Assembly: GCA_002399785.1 (NCBI GenBank)
Contig: DHEH01000004.1
Coordinates: forward strand, 150,126 to 214,057
Origin: Caryophanales bacterium UBA4855
Lineage (GTDB): Bacteria; Bacillota_I; Bacilli_A; RFN20; CAG-826
Reading direction: 5' to 3'
DNA length: 63,932 nt
Positions 25,753 through 33,661 of the stretch are shown piece after piece (within the stretch, counting starts at the first letter, position 1; the number at the start of each line of letters is the position of its first letter). The notes beneath the pieces were generated by a model. It had not been told where the DNA came from, searched no databases, and worked only from the letters and a program-made list of their open reading frames with translations. The position numbers and the translations under genes are program-made.

Positions 25753-26559
25753 TTATTGCCCCTCACTTGCTGTAATCGTATATTTAAGCGATAAATTTAA
25801 ACCATTAGTATTTAAAACAAAGTTGTTTCTATACATATCTAAAATAACTGTTGGATCAAGATAAAAACCAAACAAAGTGCCATGACTATATTTATCGTTA
25901 CCATTAGGATTGATTTGTAATTTATTTAGATTTCCAGTAGTATCGCTCAAATTCTTCATGTTTGAATAATCACTTCCGATATCCTTTAGATTTGTTAAAT
26001 CAGTTTCAATTAATTTCTTGGTATCGCTAGCTACCGCACTGGTTTCAATATACCTAAATTTAACTAAATTAGGATATGTTTCACTTCCAGAATATGTCAC
26101 AGTAAAATTATGAGAACATGTAACAAAACATTTAGAGAATTCTTTAAAATAGTCAATTTCAACAAATGAAAAAAAGAAATTATGAGGATTGATTATATTG
26201 TAATTACCATCATCAATTAAATTTCTATCTATATCAGCAAAAAAGTCAAAATTCATTGCACCAAAATTGATATTTAATGTTCCACTTGAAATGCTTTGAG
26301 TACTGCCTTCATTAACTTCAACTTCAAAACCTTGATTCACAATTTTCCAATTAATTTTGGTGAAATCAGTATTGTTAGTTGTGTCTTTCTTAGCTGAATA
26401 AACATCAGTTTTAACAATACATGGATAAATTCCGGCTGTTAATACCAAATTACCAGCTCCGGCTGGAATTAACCAAGCGAACGTAAAAGAAGCAGTTGTG
26501 ACTCCAACAACTGATATAACTACTAAAAATGATAATAATGCTTTCTTAAAATTGTTCAT
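25753..26559 (-). CDS. Exported protein with SipW-type signal peptide, first gene of riboswitch operon 2
   Basis: A 268-residue protein. The N-terminus has a basic start MNNFKKALL, a hydrophobic core and a TASFTFAWLIPAG box, a variant of the SipW-type signal. The mature part resembles its neighbours in composition and ends GLNLSLKYTITASEGQ, similar in rhythm to the C-terminal strand of the TasA-like protein. The ATG at 26559 follows the second GEMM-I aptamer by only a few bases and no Shine-Dalgarno sequence is visible, so translation may be directly governed by the RNA fold. It is co-transcribed with the large adhesin 1 nt downstream. Confidence 0.72.
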   Translation of the reverse strand: MNNFKKALLSFLVVISVVGVTTASFTFAWLIPAGAGNLVLTAGIYPCIVKTDVYSAKKDTTNNTDFTKINWKIVNQGFEVEVNEGSTQSISSGTLNINFGAMNFDFFADIDRNLIDDGNYNIINPHNFFFSFVEIDYFKEFSKCFVTCSHNFTVTYSGSETYPNLVKFRYIETSAVASDTKKLIETDLTNLKDIGSDYSNMKNLSDTTGNLNKLQINPNGNDKYSHGTLFGFYLDPTVILDMYRNNFVLNTNGLNLSLKYTITASEGQ

Positions 26560-26564
26560 GCTTT

Positions 26565-26643
26565 GTCATTCGGCAACTGGCAATCTCAATTAAGACCCTA
26601 TAGTTTTGCGTCGCTAGATTACTCTAGTTTTGCTTTTTACGCT
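26565..26643 (-). ncRNA. GEMM-I (cyclic-di-GMP-I) riboswitch 2
   Basis: On the minus strand the blocks are AGCAAAACTAG, a P2 loop, CTAGCGACGCAAAACTA, GGGTCT, a short loop, and TTGCCAGTTGCCG. The order and the GCAAA/GACGCAAA pair match the GEMM-I family and closely match riboswitch 1. A TATAAT at 26651-26646 puts the aptamer at the 5' end of the transcript. No terminator follows; the aptamer ends a few bases before the start codon at 26559, suggesting control of translation. Confidence 0.85.
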
Positions 26644-26850
26644 CTTATTATAAATTATTTTTTAAAATTAAAAAGAAAAAAATTTATTTTTTAAAAATTT
26701 AATACAATAAAATATTAAAAAATGATTAATATTCTACAAAATATCAAAAAAATTGTATATTTAACTGATTTATTTAAGTTTTTTCCATATTTTTACTCAA
26801 ATATAGATAAAAACAATTATTTGATTGTTGGATCGAAATTTTATAAATTT

Positions 26851-26903
26851 ACAAATGAAAACCTCGCTTTTATATGAAATAATCATAAATCAAGCAGAGG
26901 TCT
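26851..26903 (-). terminator. Probable terminator after the degenerate GGDEF/EAL gene
   Basis: On the minus strand ACCTCTGCTT pairs with AAGCGAGGT (one bulge) over a 22-nt loop, followed by TTTTC. The 26652-26850 stretch is very AT-rich and I see no gene in it. Confidence 0.5.
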
Positions 26904-26909
26904 CTATAT

Positions 26910-29900
26910 CTATCTATTATAAGTCTTTATAAATCTATGGAAATCATCGAATGGCATTACACCATTGAAGATGGCACCTTCTAAATAATTTACTGGTAAT
27001 CCTTTAATCTTTTCATGTTGTTCGTTTGTATCAACGCCACAAATTGTAACGCTCATATTATATGCTTTTGCTTTATCGCAAATCTTAAATAAAACATCAT
27101 AAGCATTTTGATCGTAAACTATATCACGGACAAGAGAAGCGTCGATTCGAATTTCGTTAAATCCTAAAGCAGCAAGATCAGCTACTTTAATTGCAGTATC
27201 AGTGAAATTTGTAACAATTAAAGGAACAGCAAGTGGTTCCAACTCTTTATTTAAACGTTTATATAAATCTTGGAATCTTGCAATATCATTTTCGTTAATG
27301 GCAAATGTTAAGAAGTTGTTGCTAAACAAGAATCTCTTTTTAATGTTAATTAAAGCATCAAGGTAATCTTTAGTTTCAAAATAATCATGATCTGTGTAGA
27401 TAATGAATCTTTCTAAACCAGTTGATCTATATAAGAAGTTGCCTAATGTAATATAATAACCACCCAATTGTTGGATCAAATTATTCGTTAACCTATTACG
27501 TTCATTATTGACAGTAACAATTTCTTCGAATGTATTACGTGGAATATATGTAGCTCTTAAATCATCTTTTAAATTAATTATGATTGCAGCACCATATGTT
27601 TTAGCGTTATCTGCATGAACGATTAATCTTGCTGAAAGTTCGAAATTATTGTTTTTAGCGGCCTTTTCAAGCAATTGAAATGTATATTTAGATCTACTAG
27701 CAAATCTACTTGCACCACTATCAACGAGATAAAGTTTGTTCTCAGCACTTGATGGAACTTTATTAATATTAGTTTCAACATATCTAAATAAAGCATCCGT
27801 ATTAGTAAAATCTTGAGGATAATTAACCATGAATAAGGTAGGCAAAATTTGAATTTGTTGATTGTTAAAATTGTATCTATGTTTAACTACGTGATTAATA
27901 ATTTCCATATAGTCATAAACACGGCTGCTACCTTCTTCATTAAACATAAAGCAAAGTGTATCGCCCTTATACATAAAGCATTTTGCACTCAAACTGACCA
28001 AATCTAATCTATGAATAATATCTTTCATCATATATTGGAATTGATCTTCACCAGCTTTTCTTAAAATTGAAGTTTGGTTATCTAATCTAACAAATAATAA
28101 AGAACCCTTTGAACCACTAATGAAAGCATTGCTTAAATATATTTTTAAAGAATAGAAAGAATAAATTAATAAATCTGGATCAAATCTATTTCTTCCATAA
28201 CTATCACTATCCATAGCATCAACAACACCAATAATACGATAATCATTATTATCAATATTAATTGGATAAACCCTAAAGTTATTTTCGTTTACTTTAAAAT
28301 GCTTTGGTTGACTGGTTTTAATAAAACAATCTTTACATGGAGCATCAAGTCCAAATAATGCTTTATAGCAAAGAGGTCTCTTTTCATTGGCATTTGGGAA
28401 CATTTCTTTAAATCCAATGGAAGAATGCTCAATTCTATAATTATCCTTATTAAGAAAGAAAATTTCTTTGTTGCTTCCTTTTAAAACAGTATCAAGCATA
28501 ACATTAATTTCTTTAATGTATTGAGACGAAATGGAGTTAATATAGAAGAAACGATATAAAGTACAAATATAGGTTAAACTTTCACGATCAAATGAGCTAA
28601 TAACAAATTTTGACTTTTGATTGACAAAATAAATCATGCCTAACAAAGCGCCATCACGATAGAAGAAAAAGAAGAAACCGCTTTGCAAATTATATTTATT
28701 TAATATAGTTCTTACTTCAGGAACAGTTCTTTCTCTCTCATAGAAAGTAAAAGTGTTATCTTTGTCTGTATATTTAGCTAATGTCATTATGTCATCAAAA
28801 TTATCGATAGTTCCTTCTTTTTCTTTGACCCTACCATTTTCTGAAGAATAATTATCTTTAAGAATATAACCACGACCATAATCTTTGGCAACAAATCCAC
28901 CAAAATCGAATTCAAAAACATCAACACATAAATTTAAGTTTGAGAAAATTTGTTCTTGAAGAACGAACGAATCTGCTTCGTTTTCCTTAACAATAGTTAA
29001 TTTATAAACAATTTCATTAAATAAATTTCTTTTTTCGTCTTCACTCCTTAAACTTAATTTCTTCGACATAATGTTATTTGGAAAATATCCATAAACACCT
29101 TCAACATTTTTATTATCACAAATATTTAAATCGGCAATAATGTCATTGACATCACTAAATGGATATGAAACAACACTAATACGAATACTTCCAATCTTTT
29201 TACCTTTACTTAAGAAATTCATTTGATTAAAAGACTCAACAATAACGCGACATTGATACATAAATGTTGATGAAGCTCCAACATTAATTACAAAAGCAAC
29301 AAGTTGAATTTCATTTTTATAAGATAAAATTACACGATCTTCTGAAAAAGTATCTCTTGTCAATTGGCAAATTTTTTCTAAAACTTCTTTATTTTCAAAA
29401 CTAACATTTTCAGCTGTTATCTCAATAAAACTGGTACGAAAAGATTTTGAACCATTAATGAAATAATTAATATTTTGAACAAAACACTCGTAATCAACAA
29501 GTTTTAAAGAACTATCATAATATCCAAGTTGTAAAGTATTGACATTAATTTTGTCACTACTTAAAATTATTCCCTTATATGCGTCGATAAGATTATCTAT
29601 TGTCTTATTGGTAACATCGATTTCGTAATAACCTCTATCGTTTTGAATTTTTTGTAAATCAAACCTTCTTTCAGATAAGGCAGTAAAATTATCATTACTA
29701 ACTTCATAAATATTGAAGAAAAAATAATTAGATAACTTATTAAAAAATATTTCATCAACCACCAAAAATGAAACCAATAAAGCAAAAGCTATACCTTCAA
29801 AGACCGAAAATAACACTTTTTGTTCAATTGTCCAAAAAATAAAACCTAAACATAACGAAATAATGATAAGTGAAATACTTAAAATCCTAAGGATTTGATA

Positions 29901-29951
29901 CCATTTTAAATTCTTTCTAAGTGACTTATTTTTTCTAGCTCTAGTTCCCAT
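26910..29951 (-). CDS. Degenerate PAS-GGDEF-EAL protein, probable c-di-GMP receptor or scaffold
   Basis: A 1013-residue protein. Two N-terminal membrane helices (about 20-70), a long sensory region, a GAF-like stretch, a PAS-like segment with CYKALFGLDAPCKDC, a GGDEF-fold region and an EAL-fold region. Both catalytic signatures are lost: the GGDEF position reads YKGDTLCF, the EAL position reads FELSARLIVHADN and YGAAIIINL, and the usual AEGVE reads ICGVDTNEQ. The fold is still recognisable (LGFNEIRIDASLV; YLEGAIFNGVMPF). It is therefore likely a non-enzymatic binding protein. It follows an intact GGDEF gene by 23 nt, with an AGAGGT ribosome site, so synthase and putative receptor are co-expressed beside the c-di-GMP-switched export operons. 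Confidence 0.75.
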   Translation of the reverse strand: MGTRARKNKSLRKNLKWYQILRILSISLIIISLCLGFIFWTIEQKVLFSVFEGIAFALLVSFLVVDEIFFNKLSNYFFFNIYEVSNDNFTALSERRFDLQKIQNDRGYYEIDVTNKTIDNLIDAYKGIILSSDKINVNTLQLGYYDSSLKLVDYECFVQNINYFINGSKSFRTSFIEITAENVSFENKEVLEKICQLTRDTFSEDRVILSYKNEIQLVAFVINVGASSTFMYQCRVIVESFNQMNFLSKGKKIGSIRISVVSYPFSDVNDIIADLNICDNKNVEGVYGYFPNNIMSKKLSLRSEDEKRNLFNEIVYKLTIVKENEADSFVLQEQIFSNLNLCVDVFEFDFGGFVAKDYGRGYILKDNYSSENGRVKEKEGTIDNFDDIMTLAKYTDKDNTFTFYERERTVPEVRTILNKYNLQSGFFFFFYRDGALLGMIYFVNQKSKFVISSFDRESLTYICTLYRFFYINSISSQYIKEINVMLDTVLKGSNKEIFFLNKDNYRIEHSSIGFKEMFPNANEKRPLCYKALFGLDAPCKDCFIKTSQPKHFKVNENNFRVYPINIDNNDYRIIGVVDAMDSDSYGRNRFDPDLLIYSFYSLKIYLSNAFISGSKGSLLFVRLDNQTSILRKAGEDQFQYMMKDIIHRLDLVSLSAKCFMYKGDTLCFMFNEEGSSRVYDYMEIINHVVKHRYNFNNQQIQILPTLFMVNYPQDFTNTDALFRYVETNINKVPSSAENKLYLVDSGASRFASRSKYTFQLLEKAAKNNNFELSARLIVHADNAKTYGAAIIINLKDDLRATYIPRNTFEEIVTVNNERNRLTNNLIQQLGGYYITLGNFLYRSTGLERFIIYTDHDYFETKDYLDALINIKKRFLFSNNFLTFAINENDIARFQDLYKRLNKELEPLAVPLIVTNFTDTAIKVADLAALGFNEIRIDASLVRDIVYDQNAYDVLFKICDKAKAYNMSVTICGVDTNEQHEKIKGLPVNYLEGAIFNGVMPFDDFHRFIKTYNR

Positions 29952-29974
29952 ACAATTTACCTCTTTTTAAGATT

Positions 29975-30901
29975 TTATTTTTTAAGACCCTTTATCAGTT
30001 TAATAACTTTTTCATCTTTAATAATTGTTTTAATATATTCAGGTTCAAAGAAAGTGATTCTGTTTCCGCCTTCCTCTTTTGATTTATACATTGCTAAATC
30101 AGCATATATTCTATAGTCTTTAACGTCTTGGTTTTCAAGTCCGTCATATTTAACCATACCAATCGAACAAAATACTCTGGAACCGTTCAGTTTAATATTG
30201 TTAACTTGCTCTATTACTTTGTTAAGATAGCTAATTGTTTTTTCATAAGTTAAATCCTCAGTGTAAAAAACAAACTCATCACCACCAACTCGGAAAAAAG
30301 TAATATGACAATTATTGATCTTTTTTAAAATTGAGCCAACATTACGAATAATTCTGTCTCCAACTTGATGAGTATAAATATCGTTAATTTTTTTAAAATT
30401 ATCAATATCAATTAAACCAATAAAATTATTTCCTGTTATTTTATTAATTTTATATTCATAAATATTACGGTTAAATAAGTTTGTTAGTGAATCGCAAAAA
30501 TCTTCTTTTAATAATTCTTCATAGCCAGGAAAACCATAATTGTCCTCTAAACTAAAAATAATATAAGTTTTTTGTTCAGAAATATTTTTCCAAACCTTAA
30601 CAAAGAAAGCGTATTTTTTCCTTTTAATAACAACAGGAAGATAAAAGCCATAATTCTTTTTGTTTCCGGATAAGTTTTTCTTTATTAAATTTTTATATTT
30701 AGAAGTTCCGTAAACTTTGCAAACGTTTGAAGATTCATTTAAATACGAAAAACATTCCTTTAAAATATGAAGATTAGAAATCTCAGGAACATTAATTGTC
30801 GAATCAATTAACACTAAAGGTTGCCTTAAAATATCTTTTGTCGAATCAATTCTAAAAGTAATAACCATAAAACACTTCATCGCATTTTCAAAATCAGACA
30901 T
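29975..30901 (-). CDS. GGDEF diguanylate cyclase
   Basis: A 308-residue protein with no membrane segment. The N-terminal ~130 residues are an unassigned sensory region. The C-terminal GGDEF domain has SLTNLFNRN, GLIDIDNFKKIND, the active site RVGGDEF and CSIGMV, all intact. The inhibitory RxxD site expected five residues before GGDEF is absent (NNCHITFF instead), so product feedback may be weak. It makes c-di-GMP from GTP. It is the first gene of a two-gene unit with the degenerate GGDEF/EAL protein and the closest candidate source of the signal read by the two riboswitches. A GAGGT ribosome site precedes the ATG. Confidence 0.9.
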   Translation of the reverse strand: MSDFENAMKCFMVITFRIDSTKDILRQPLVLIDSTINVPEISNLHILKECFSYLNESSNVCKVYGTSKYKNLIKKNLSGNKKNYGFYLPVVIKRKKYAFFVKVWKNISEQKTYIIFSLEDNYGFPGYEELLKEDFCDSLTNLFNRNIYEYKINKITGNNFIGLIDIDNFKKINDIYTHQVGDRIIRNVGSILKKINNCHITFFRVGGDEFVFYTEDLTYEKTISYLNKVIEQVNNIKLNGSRVFCSIGMVKYDGLENQDVKDYRIYADLAMYKSKEEGGNRITFFEPEYIKTIIKDEKVIKLIKGLKK

Positions 30902-31082
30902 TTCAATACCTCGGTTATTTACATATATTATGGCAAAAAAATTTGTTATTAAATAGTTTTTAACCTTATATATATAAAATAAAATAATATTTCTTTATAC
31001 TTTCCATAAAAATACTAATTATTTTTACAATAAAAAAGAAACTTTAATCAATATTTTTGAATCGTTATCCTACTAGATTGTT

Positions 31083-31112
31083 AAAAATAACAAGGTATTT
31101 GCAAGGGTTTTT
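31083..31112 (-). repeat. Dispersed ~29-bp repeat, copy 4
   Basis: A diverged copy on the minus strand (CCCTTGCAAATACC, then TTATTTTT), just overlapping the stop of the hydrolase gene. Confidence 0.5.
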
Positions 31113-31788
31113 ATAAACTATCAAATTTAATAAGATTATTTACAGCTTTAAGGATTCTTAGTTCAACATCTTTAAAGTGTCCTCCACTATTCATTTCAAA
31201 CAAAGTTTTTACATTTTGATTTTTCAAAATATCAATACATTCATTTGTCTTAAATCTTACCATTGATATAAGTGGGTTTTTACTTTTCTCTTCTTCATCA
31301 CCTAAAGAAAAATATGTAAACTCAAGTTTATTAGATACTTTTTGTCCTTTAATTGAGTCAACAAAATTAGGAAACCACAAAGACGACGAACAACTTAAAC
31401 AATAAGAAAATAAATTAGAATAAAAAATAGAATAAACAGCAAATAATCCAGCCAAAGAATAACCGCCAATACAAAATTTGTAACTGTCATCATCTATGAT
31501 TTTTAATTCTTTTAAACATCTTGGAAAAAGAACATTTTTAAAAAATAATAGATATTGGCTAGCGTTTCCTGAAAAATTGGTAGTCTTACCGAATAATTTT
31601 ATTGATGCTGAAGAAGGTGAAAAGTCAGAATTCCGATCCGTTCCTTCAATACAAACAATTGTTGGTTTAATCTCTTCGATTTTAGTAAATATTTTCTCAA
31701 CAATTGATTTATCTTCGTGAATAAAAACAACTAATTTTGATAGTTTGTTACCTTCAAAAAACGTAATATTGTAATTTTCTATTTTCAT
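31111..31788 (-). CDS. Alpha/beta hydrolase, esterase-like
   Basis: A 225-residue cytoplasmic protein. GGYSLAGLFA is the nucleophile elbow (serine of GxSxxG), preceded by a strand KFCIGG, and SGGHFKDVELR near the C-terminus supplies the histidine. The layout resembles small esterase/predicted hydrolase families of the esterase D type; the substrate is unknown. It stands alone, with repeat copy 4 at its stop codon. There is no Shine-Dalgarno sequence; a TATGAT box lies 7 nt before the ATG, suggesting a leaderless mRNA. Confidence 0.7.
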   Translation of the reverse strand: MKIENYNITFFEGNKLSKLVVFIHEDKSIVEKIFTKIEEIKPTIVCIEGTDRNSDFSPSSASIKLFGKTTNFSGNASQYLLFFKNVLFPRCLKELKIIDDDSYKFCIGGYSLAGLFAVYSIFYSNLFSYCLSCSSSLWFPNFVDSIKGQKVSNKLEFTYFSLGDEEEKSKNPLISMVRFKTNECIDILKNQNVKTLFEMNSGGHFKDVELRILKAVNNLIKFDSL

Positions 31789-31801
31789 TATTTAAATCAT
31801 A
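31789..31801 (-). promoter_or_regulatory. -10 box, probably leaderless hydrolase gene
   Basis: TATGAT (31801-31796, minus strand) and then 7 nt to the ATG at 31788, with no ribosome site. Confidence 0.45.
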
Positions 31802-31902
31802 AAACTTTATTCAACAAGTATAAACAAAATAAAACGCTTCATTAGATAATCGATCTATAAATGAATCGTTTTATAATAGTTTTATATGTTTAACTTTTAA
31901 AT

Positions 31903-32460
31903 TTATTTCTTATCCTTGATCTCAACATCGATTGGCAGAAACTTTTTAGCATATCTTTTGGCTTTCCAAAAATAAATAAGGTCAACAATATTTGATATAC
32001 CTCCAACAATGAGTAATATGCCAACACAAATTACTCCTGTTAGAGCACCAACTTCAGGAAGAATATAGAATATAAATCCAATTACAATATCAAGTAAACC
32101 GATCAACATTTCAGTAAACCAATTTGACATATTTAATTTCTTTAAATCGAAAGAACCAATGAAACGAACAAAACCTAACACCACAATCCAAATTCCGCAA
32201 ACAAATGGTAAAAATGTCATAGTAAAAGTTTGATTACATAATAAGAAAATACCAAAAATAATAGAGCAAACTGCATCACATAATACCCAGCCTCCACCTA
32301 ATAAACCAACACCAAATCTTATGTAAATAAACATTTCTGCGCATCCAATAAACATAATAACTGCTCCAAAAGTATACGATAAAATAGCATAACCACTTTC
32401 AGGCACAACGAAAAATAAAATTCCACAAACAATCATCAAAACACTAATAATGATATGCAA
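31903..32460 (-). CDS. DUF308 membrane protein (HdeD-like)
   Basis: A 185-residue protein with about six membrane helices in three hairpins, each rich in glycine and valine (IVCGILFFVVPE; FCVGIW-like segments), as in DUF308/HdeD proteins, which are linked to acid or stress resistance without a known mechanism. The listed start is a TTG. A better N-terminus would read NIFEKVLHIIISV, beginning at an ATA codon (32481-32479) 7 nt after a GGAG, so either a non-canonical start or a mutated ATG is possible. It ends in a short charged tail. No operon partner. Confidence 0.75.
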   Translation of the reverse strand: MHIIISVLMIVCGILFFVVPESGYAILSYTFGAVIMFIGCAEMFIYIRFGVGLLGGGWVLCDAVCSIIFGIFLLCNQTFTMTFLPFVCGIWIVVLGFVRFIGSFDLKKLNMSNWFTEMLIGLLDIVIGFIFYILPEVGALTGVICVGILLIVGGISNIVDLIYFWKAKRYAKKFLPIDVEIKDKK

Positions 32461-32616
32461 AACTTTCTCAAAAATATTTATTTTAAATCTCCATTCTTAT
32501 GAGACATTTTTATATCTACTAACTTCATTATAAGCACAGAACTTACAATTGTAGAGTGAATAATCTCTCTTTAGACATAATAGTTTTGAGTGTTAAAAAC
32601 TTTAAAAAATTGCCAT

Positions 32617-32647
32617 AAAAAAAGTCGTTAGATAATAACGACTTTTG
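32617..32647. terminator. Terminator between the DUF308 gene and the small membrane gene
   Basis: AAAAAGTCGTTA/TAACGACTTTT hairpin with a short loop. Confidence 0.8.
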
Positions 32648-32671
32648 CAGTTCATTAATAATGTATTAAGA

Positions 32672-32917
32672 CTATTTGACCCAAATAGCAAAATCAAAAA
32701 CTTGATCCTTGGAAATAATCCAAATTAAGTTTAAGATCCAGAACACAAATGGAACTGGGGCGATTCCTAATAAGATATCAAGAACGATAATGACAGCATT
32801 TGCATTACCAACTATATCTTTAACTAAACGATAAATGATATAGAGAATAGGTAAGAAAATAGCAAATAAAATCTTGACGATCTTTGGAAGCTTATCCATC
32901 CAATTACAAAATTCCAT
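32672..32917 (-). CDS. Small membrane protein (81 aa), unknown function
   Basis: An 81-residue protein with two hydrophobic helices (about 14-32 and 42-65) and the start MEFCNWMDKLPKIVKI. The ATG at 32917 is chosen because AGGAGGT lies 6 nt upstream; earlier ATGs precede that site. Similar short proteins with a KLP..VK...AIFLPI opening are common in Bacillota as unnamed membrane proteins. It is a single gene with a terminator on its 3' side. No function can be assigned. Confidence 0.65.
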   Translation of the reverse strand: MEFCNWMDKLPKIVKILFAIFLPILYIIYRLVKDIVGNANAVIIVLDILLGIAPVPFVFWILNLIWIISKDQVFDFAIWVK

Positions 32918-33023
32918 AATATGACCTCCTAACATTACATTTATAATACAACTTTCTTCAGTGCATGTATCAAAAAATATATCAAATTTATTCAAAAACC
33001 ATATCTTTTTACGATTATACTTG

Positions 33024-33052
33024 AAAAAGACGGCTAGGGGAAAGCCGTCTTA
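33024..33052. terminator. Terminator of hsp20
   Basis: AGACGGCT/AGCCGTCT stem followed by TTTTTC on the minus strand. Confidence 0.88.
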
Positions 33053-33064
33053 ATCAATTAATAA

Positions 33065-33490
33065 TTATTCAATACTAATAAACTTCTTCTCTTCTTTATT
33101 AGCTTCTTTAACTGGCTTTTTGATATCAAGGACAAGAATTCCGTTATTAAGTTTAGCTGTAATATCTTCTTCTTTAACTTTATCGCCAACATAATAACTT
33201 CTGCTCATTGATCCAAAATATCTTTCTCTATGAATGTTTTTTCCATTTTTATCTTTTTCATCAATATTGCTCTTTCTAGTTGCATAAATATTGAGGTAAT
33301 CACCATTCAAAGAAACCTTAATATTTTCTTTTTTAACATCTGGTAATTCAATACTCATAATAAAAGCCTCGTCATTTTCTCTGATATCAGTTTTCATCAA
33401 ATTGTTTTTGTGAGATTCGTTATCAAATGGAATTCCAAACAATTCCTCGAAAGGGTTAAAATAATAATTTTTGTTAACATCGTAATTCAT
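33065..33490 (-). CDS. hsp20: Hsp20 small heat-shock chaperone
   Basis: A 141-residue protein with the alpha-crystallin domain at about 35-130: MSIELPDVKKENIKVSLNGD, a REERYF-like strand (HRERYFGSMSRSYYVG) and the closing GILVLDIKKP. It holds unfolding proteins in a refoldable state. The start ATG has an AGGAGGT ribosome site. A perfect CIRCE operator lies 35 bp upstream, so it is controlled by the HrcA repressor, which is not in this window. It is a single gene with its own terminator. Confidence 0.95.
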   Translation of the reverse strand: MNYDVNKNYYFNPFEELFGIPFDNESHKNNLMKTDIRENDEAFIMSIELPDVKKENIKVSLNGDYLNIYATRKSNIDEKDKNGKNIHRERYFGSMSRSYYVGDKVKEEDITAKLNNGILVLDIKKPVKEANKEEKKFISIE

Positions 33491-33524
33491 AAATAATACC
33501 TCCTAAAGTATTTAATTTTAATGT

Positions 33525-33551
33525 TTAGCACTCTCGCTCGTTGAGTGCTAA
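33525..33551. promoter_or_regulatory. CIRCE operator (HrcA site)
   Basis: TTAGCACTC, 9-nt spacer, GAGTGCTAA: a perfect match to the CIRCE inverted repeat, upstream of hsp20. Confidence 0.97.
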
Positions 33552-33661
33552 TAATATTATATGTCATGTTTAATTGTTGTCAAGCAATTATAAAAAGATT
33601 TTTTGAAAAACAAAAATATTATTGATGTAGTCAACAATATTTCTATAAGATTTTTATAAAA

